Origin: Pleurodeles waltl
Lineage: Eukaryota; Chordata; Amphibia; Caudata; Salamandridae
DNA length: 64,000 nucleotides
Assembly: GCF_031143425.1 (NCBI RefSeq)
Contig: NC_090451.1
Span: forward strand, 666,438,508 to 666,502,507
Direction of reading: 5' to 3'
Under the pieces are notes generated by a model. It was not told where the DNA came from, searched no databases, and saw only the letters and a program-made list of their open reading frames with translations. Below are positions 58,213 to 64,000 of this stretch, one piece after another (positions within the stretch are counted from its first letter, which is position 1; each line of letters starts with the position of its first letter). A program made the translations under genes and the position numbers.

Positions 58213-59117
58213 TTCACACGTCACATGCCGCCCACCTTGTGACAACGTACACAGCACTGGCATCAGTCCATGTAATTACTTGCCTGTCTGAGGATACTGA
58301 CCCTGGTTCCTTCACATCGTCCAATAAAAGCGAAGTCGCAGCGGTGAAAAGGTATGAGTTTATGTGTGCACTGTTGGTCAGCAAGCAAATCGATTTTTGT
58401 TCACTTACGCATGATAAATGCAACAGTGCTCCAAGGTGGACAGGCCGAAGCATTGTTTGGATGCGAGTAGAAGCAGCAAAGGATTGTGTGACCTGAACCC
58501 CATGAAACGTCTGTGTCACACCTTCTACTCCTCAGTAGTCAGCCGGGTGCCTGCTAGGAACATAAGAAGGGTCATTGATTCTCCAGCCCTGCCCTAGGGT
58601 GAGACTGGACTCCAGGCAATTTGACACGTGTCCTGGGGCATTTTTTAAACGTATTTCCTGCCCCAGGACATGTTTCTTTTCTATTTTGGACAACCCTTGA
58701 CATTTAGGAGACTCGCAGATCGACAGTGCAGAAGGACATGATTTTGACTTGCTCAACGAGATTGTCTTCCCATCTTAGTGTCCACGGGTTCTTTCTTTTT
58801 TTTTTTTTTGGGGGGGGGGGGGAAGGGTTTGTGTGCTTGTGGGAAATCTAATTTCAACAAATCCAATACAAGAGGCCCTAACACCTTCTCTCACAGGTAC
58901 ACAGAAAAGGGTACTTGTTAAAGTCTTGCAGCTACTCAAAATCGAGGTACGAGCAAAATCTTCTCATTGCTGATCAGAACAGAAGAAACGATGAATAAGT
59001 AGAAATGCTCATTGCAGAGGAAGCAAAAAATAATTCTCACAACAACTTGATTATGAAATCAAACACCACAGATCCGTATAACAGGGAATCAGAGATGACT
59101 TCTCACTGCCATTCAGA
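58213..59117. other. Unannotated, no gene recognised
   Basis: The only feature is the T/G homopolymer junction near 58796. Confidence 0.35.
58796..58822. repeat. Poly-T/poly-G junction
   Basis: About fourteen T followed directly by about thirteen G. Confidence 0.85.
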
Positions 59118-59429
59118 CAGTGCTTAATTTGAGTCGGTGGGAGGCATCGGCAATTATTTTTGGGGTCCGGCGCTCATTTTTCTGCAGCAGTCTTTTACTG
59201 AGAACAAAAGACACACGTGGGAAAACGGAGAAAGAGGAGGACGGAAAAGAGTCACACAAGGAGAAAGCAGAAAGCTGCAAGAGTGAGCTGGTGTGACTGT
59301 GAAGGGAATAAAGACGTCCGATATGTCTTTCTGATTATCTGCCCCAGTAACCTCTGATCCCACATTTAATTGCAAGTTTTAGAGGAGAGCTTAGGTACTG
59401 GCACGTTTTTATTTACAAATTAAGCACTG
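59118..59429. mobile_element. hAT-like element with perfect target duplication
   Basis: The ends cagtgcttaatttg and caaattaagcactg are exact inverted copies over 14 bases. CATTCAGA flanks both sides (59110-59117 and 59430-59437), a perfect 8-bp duplication. It has a 312-bp interior with A/G-rich sequence and no transposase. It is the best-preserved copy of this family in the window. Confidence 0.9.
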
Positions 59430-59437
59430 CATTCAGA

Positions 59438-60352
59438 ACTATGGTGAGCACCTCCCTCAAGGTTATTACAGGGATTGAATGGAGTCCTGGACTTTTGCAT
59501 GATAGTATTGTGCTTTCTGGGAGTTGTAGTCTTGTTTTGCTTCCACTTGAATTAGACTAACACACCTGAAGTCAATGATTTGTGGGTGCTGAGTTTGGAA
59601 CTAGTGTCAGTGTCCATGGTGGCCTGGCGACAGGTGGTCGTCTTAATCAGAAGAAGGGGATGAAGTATCTTGTCATAGCTAAGCTGAATGGGGTGGGATT
59701 GGGGAAAACAAAAAAATAATTATACTTAGAGTCAATCAGATTGTTGGGGGGGTAGCAGATTGTTTCGGCTAATCAAAGACACTAGACAGTACTTACAATT
59801 GGTGCTTAAATTACAGGGAAGAGAACCTTGCACATGCCCGGTGCTTTACATGGGCTGCTACTGGGTTCCTGCACTTCTTTTATTTGAGAGAAAGAGTACC
59901 TGCACTTCTCAGCAGAGATGCAATACTTTTAACTGGAGAGTACCAGAACTTCTCAAAGATAAGTCAGTAGTTGGAATAGGGTAACTGGGCTTCTGCTTTT
60001 CCATCAGGAGCACTTCTCCCAGACATTCAGAAAAGCTTGTTATCCATCTCATGGTTGCTTTGGACAGGGGGACCCGGGATTCTACCTGCCAATGGTAATC
60101 AGCCAATCAGAACAGGGGAGCAATAATTCCCGGGGAAGCTCATCAGAATAGATGGACCACAGAGTTGCTCCGACAGCCGTTCAGATCTCCAGTGCAGAGA
60201 ATACTCCTGAAAGTTACATCTCTCTAAAGATCGCCGCTAATGAGGATTGATTTGTTGTACTTGATTTTCTTATTCTTGAGTCAACTCAAATGAACGCCCC
60301 ACCCCCAATGCTGCTGCAGCGGCTCACCTCACAGCACTGCAGGTTTGCTGAG
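59438..60352. other. Unannotated, no gene recognised
   Basis: No motif-bearing frame or repeat boundary is recognised. Confidence 0.35.
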
Positions 60353-60980
60353 CAGGACTGGCTTTAGGGGGGTGCGACTGGTGCGGCCGCACTGGGCGCT
60401 GACCTGGGAGAGGATCGCTGTCCTAGGGGGCTGCGTTTTGCAATAACTTATGATTTAGAAACACCTGCTGCAGTTTCCTGTGCGTCTAGCTTTTAGGTAG
60501 AAATAAAAAAAGTCAAAATAACTTTAATGATTAATGTTCCTTCTAGAGACCGAGATCATTTTGTGAGTGGCAGCTCTGACTCACCATAAAGTAGCACAGA
60601 GAGAAAATATGCCGGCGGCAAAGAACACATATGGTGCAGATCACAGATCCGTATCTTATGTGGATAGCCGAGTGGATTACTGCTTTTGTCACAGACATTT
60701 TGTAACTGCAGTTCATGAGATATAACCCAAATGTATATCAGTGACTGTTATGAACCGTCATCAAAGAGCTCCATCCAAACTGCATAAAATAGGTTGTGAG
60801 GTTATCATTTTCTTCTTGTTTTTTGTTAACTAAAACTAATGAAATGTTTGTGAGCGAGGGACCATGGAGAGATGAGAGGCCCTTCTGCCTGGTGGTAGTG
60901 AGGGAATCTGAGGAGGAGGTCAAGGGGGCGTCAACATTATTTTTCCCCACTGGTAGCCACCAGTGCTAAAGCTGGCCTTG
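60353..60980. mobile_element. hAT-like non-autonomous element
   Basis: The left end caggactggctttag and the right end ctaaagctggccttg are inverted copies with two mismatches. The flanks ttgctgag and atgcggag match at 6 of 8, compatible with an old 8-bp duplication. The left part has a GC-rich gcggccgc-containing section (about 60390). It has no coding frame. Confidence 0.7.
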
Positions 60981-62865
60981 ATGCGGAGCCCACCACACAT
61001 TTGAAGTGGCTACTCAGCAAGCTTTTTTGTTTAGAGAAAACAAACTCCCAAAATGAGAGCTTCCTCCGGTGTAACGAAAAACAAGAGCACATAGGGAGTT
61101 TTGTCCCTATGCTTTGCTGACATTCTATATTTCCCTACTCGTTAGTTGGTCCGTCGGTCCACCTCTGTCTGCCCATGGCGTGACGGACAAGGCGCTGCAA
61201 AAATCAGTGACAGATGACCCCTCTCAATAGGATCAGGAGATTACTACTATGACCCATTGGTCCTGTTGAGGATGGACCACCAGGTCAAGGGTTATTGTTG
61301 GCCAAGTATGTTGGGGCTACGCTGATCCATTTAACCTTCTCTAAATGGGTTTGGTGCGGTGGGAGAAAACTGCTTGACAATAGTCTTCCCACTCTCCCAC
61401 ATCCCAAATAACCCATTTTGCTGTTCTTACTTATTACATAGCATTCCATGAGATATCATATAACTGGGGTCACTGGAATTATATGGCAATTGAAGGCCAA
61501 ATTATGCTACAAGGGTTGCAACATTCAGAAGCAAGAATAAGGCAAACTATGTGGTATAATAAGGCACAATCTATGATAGATTTATTCATTACTTTGTTAT
61601 TTCAACACATATTAATACAGTTCAGGTAACATTTGACCTCTTAGTGCAAGTTAAACATCAGGGTATGCTATTCGGCACTGAAAGAACGCCAATTAACCTT
61701 TGGAAATGGTTTTCCTATTGTGTGCAATCTTGTTTTGTCACCTTTTCTATTAATTTTTAGCACTATGAGCAAGAATCACATTTTGTGGTGAGATCTTCAA
61801 ATTACACAACAGATGGAGGCAAATAGTTCCATAATGCTGCAGAAATTGTTGCACGTGGTATTTCCATTGTCCCTGCTTATAACAAGACATAACAGCGTAA
61901 CATAACATTTTGTAGTGTTTCGTAAGACATATTGACTCTTGATATACATGTTCATCTCAGATAGTCATTCGGTAATACTGGAACTGATTTAAGGTCCAAT
62001 CACAACTGACCACCATGAACAATGTCATCCACAGGGATCCGTGATTTCAGGCCCTAGTGCCCTCTGCCGAGCACGTATCAGCTATATAAATGTCTTCTTT
62101 TCTTTCTGGAGCCCCAGTGGGCCATTGGTAGGGTGGCGGGTTTTGTGCCCTTTTAAATGTGTGTCAGTGCAAATCAGAGACTTTGTCCATCTCCCATGGA
62201 AAACATCCCCACCTTCCTCACTATGCACCGCATACACAAACCTAGACCATGCTCTCACACACGCAGAACATCACATCAAACACCAAGATCCATATCCACC
62301 CCAGCATGTGAACACCCTCAGCAGAATAAAGCCGTTGACTCGCCCTGGCCCCAAGCACCACACCCGACATCACATCACAATGCCACCTGGAAGCGCTCTT
62401 CATCAAGGAGACACGGCACATTTTGGATGCCCTCGTCCCCGCAGGCTGCAACAATCCAACCTGCGGACGGGAAGGGGAGGACCCCAGCAGCATCCATAAG
62501 CATACATGCCAACAGACCTGATTTAGGCGGGAGACTCGATTTGTGAAGCCAAAAATGACTTTATTTAGCTGTCTCTTGCCTAAAGTTAACTCTGCTTAAG
62601 TAGAAGTCAGTGGGGAAAATATGGTCTCTCAATTTTGTTTTTTTCAAAATCTCCCAATTTGCGGTTTAAAATGGTTGGCATGTATGCATTGGCCCAGCTG
62701 GCTGTGTTCCTTAAATGACCCAGCAACTCTTAAACCCCTGAATGGGGGCTACTCAAGAAAAATACAATGATACACGTAACCTTTATGTAGTTTGGAAAAA
62801 TATTAGCCACAGTTTATTAACATTGATTTCTAGCAATACACGCCCCTGTTAATCTTTCTTGGGGG
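60981..62865. other. Mostly unannotated
   Basis: The stretch 61465-61560 is a diverged relative of the short tandem repeat at 53045-53140. The open frames at 62041-62546 overlap on both strands and show no domain. Confidence 0.35.
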
Positions 62866-62995
62866 CCATAAATCATTTGCACCTGTCATAAATCACTTTC
62901 GACATTTATGACACATATAGGGCCATAAATCATTATTGACAGGCCTACCATAAATTATTCTGACATTTATATTTATGTAACGTGACCATAAATCA
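62866..62995. repeat. Degenerate CCATAAATCAT repeat
   Basis: The phrase cataaatcat or a close variant occurs about five times (62866, 62886, 62923, 62948, 62986) at 20-38-base intervals, interspersed with gacatttat. It may be a short degenerate satellite. Confidence 0.45.
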
Positions 62996-63344
62996 CCTAG
63001 CCACAAATGAAGCAAACGGTTTGTTTTTTGAGTACATTTCATCTTGGCGCTGGCGTTTGTCCTTTCCTGTGTGTGCGTGGGGTACTCCTTTTTGTACCTT
63101 TTTAGGTGTAACTCGCTACCTTTGGTTATTCAGTGCATCCTGCCCTCTGGCGGACCTAGGCTGCGTGTGCCATTTTTCGTGTACACCCTCCACCGACGGT
63201 CTTACCCTGCCATAAGGCATCCCAAGGTAAGTAGTCCTGCCACCTTGCCGTGCCTGGTGTGGCCTACCCATCCTCCTTGCGCCCTTTGCTGCCATGCCAT
63301 CTTTGGGTTACCACCCACAGGCGGCTCCTCTCAACTTCAGTACC
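62996..63344. other. Probable 3' flank of SGNH-containing repeat
   Basis: No own motif. On the minus strand it lies just downstream of the SGNH-like frame and may be the tail of the same element, but no boundary or polyadenylation signal was seen. Confidence 0.3.
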
Positions 63345-63905
63345 TTTAATCGCAGCCCGCTTGCCTCATGGCTGCCAGAGGTGGGTCGAGAAAACCTCTG
63401 TTCCTTCTGTGGACAGGTGTACCCCATCGTCGTGGAAGTACTTGGCCCTCTGCAGGTTGATGAGGCCATGCCTGATGCTCTCTCAGCCGTTGGCAATGCA
63501 AAACCTTTTTACTGACATGTTTCTTTCTTGACTTATCCAGTGCTCCCCCCGACTCTGCTCCCCCCCATTGGAATGATCTTTGACCAGATCAACATTGCTG
63601 CTACCATTAAATCCCCCCTAATGAATGCCAGGAGCTCCCTCCTGCCCAGCTGTGCATGATTGTTGCCCCAAGTGTATAATTAAGATGTCCAGCTTCCGAG
63701 GCAAGGTTGCCGGCAGCTTTACAAGTGTAGGCCTTAGTTGTTCCCATCTCATCCCAGGTAGCTCGAACCATTCGATGTCCATCTGCTGCGGGCATAGGTA
63801 CCTCAAGCTCCCCTTTTGTTTCCACCAAACCTGTGTTCTCCACACAAATGAATGGCGACCACCCACACGGTCTTGCGTTCTATACCTGTTGGTGATGCAA
63901 CTGCA
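63345..63905 (-). pseudogene. SGNH/GDSL hydrolase-like fragment
   Basis: Read on the minus strand in three frames. VWVV, then after a one-base shift GHSFVW (about 63850-63890), corresponds to block I, where the catalytic Ser sits in GxS. DIEWFELPGMRWEQL and DILIIHLG (63670-63790) resemble blocks II-III, but the usual GND is disrupted just after HLG. After another shift, KYFHDDGVHLSTEG gives a block V DxxH with Asp and His (63418-63429). The family comprises esterases and lipases. Such domains also occur in vertebrate tyrosine-recombinase retrotransposons of the Ngaro type and in similar mobile elements, and this is the likeliest origin. Its partner genes are beyond the right edge of the window. 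Confidence 0.65.
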
Positions 63906-64000
63906 AGAATGTCAGGCTCTTGCCTCTAATTGCTCCGCCCCTCTTCACCCTTCGGGGAGCTTGGGTTTGCTGTTGGTCGTTTAAGATTGGGGAGAAGGGG

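Noticed and set aside
57670..58242. 190-residue plus-strand open frame
   Set aside because: It covers a hAT-type MITE end to end and contains no transposase motif.
63044..63531. Overlapping plus-strand open frames
   Set aside because: The minus strand of the same region carries SGNH-hydrolase motifs. The plus frames have none.
1..64000. Bacterial operons, prophage or resistance genes
   Set aside because: No ribosome-binding sites, compact genes or prokaryotic domains are present. The content is entirely vertebrate-type repeats.

Overview
The window looks like intergenic or intronic DNA from a large, repeat-rich vertebrate genome. I find no cellular protein-coding gene, rRNA or functional tRNA that I can defend. 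Almost every long open frame is either retroelement coding sequence broken by stops and frameshifts, or a shadow frame inside a transposon. The mix of repeats is one long gypsy-type LTR with a newt-style gag start, a DIRS element, L1-like and L2-like LINEs, many hAT-type elements and GC-rich palindromic elements. This fits a salamander, most likely a newt. That assignment rests on recalled resemblance to salamander repeats and was not checked by a search. Layout, 0-28 kb: a small MITE (1751-1902); a 5'-truncated L2-like LINE on the minus strand (3925-5205); a degenerate minisatellite field (about 6480-8400) split by a non-autonomous hAT-like element (7491-7993); a palindromic MITE (9487-9653); a 1-kb hairpin-rich, possibly Harbinger-like element (11283-12286); a tRNA-derived SINE fragment (about 13291-13400); a hAT-like element (17374-17730); a 2.7-kb LTR with polyadenylation signal, primer-binding region and truncated gag start (19101-22259); a near-perfect palindromic MITE (24283-24472); and a minisatellite of about 51-52 bp with a 103-bp higher-order period (24930-26020). 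Layout, 28-45 kb: a full-length but decayed L1-like LINE on the minus strand (28080-34149), bounded by a target-site duplication; an AT-rich tract; an older plus-strand L1 remnant (36815-39640), possibly nested in a larger element with inverted ends (35911-40758); and two copies of a hAT-type family with 5' hairpins (39754-40246 and 44131-44726), each with a perfect 8-bp duplication. Layout, 45-64 kb: a DIRS-type tyrosine-recombinase retrotransposon on the minus strand (45401-51814) with inverted terminal repeats, an internal complementary region and decayed gag, RT/RNase H and recombinase regions; an orphan DIRS terminus (52775-53020); four more hAT-type elements (56226-56568, 57682-58212, 59118-59429, 60353-60980); and, at the right edge, a broken minus-strand SGNH/GDSL-hydrolase-like reading frame (63345-63905) that probably belongs to another mobile element. 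The components do not form a pathway. They are layers of insertions: the hAT insertions have the cleanest target duplications, the L1 and DIRS elements keep their structure but have lost open frames, and the plus-strand L1 and L2 remnants look oldest. A few low-repeat stretches, notably 42500-42570, look like candidate conserved non-coding elements.
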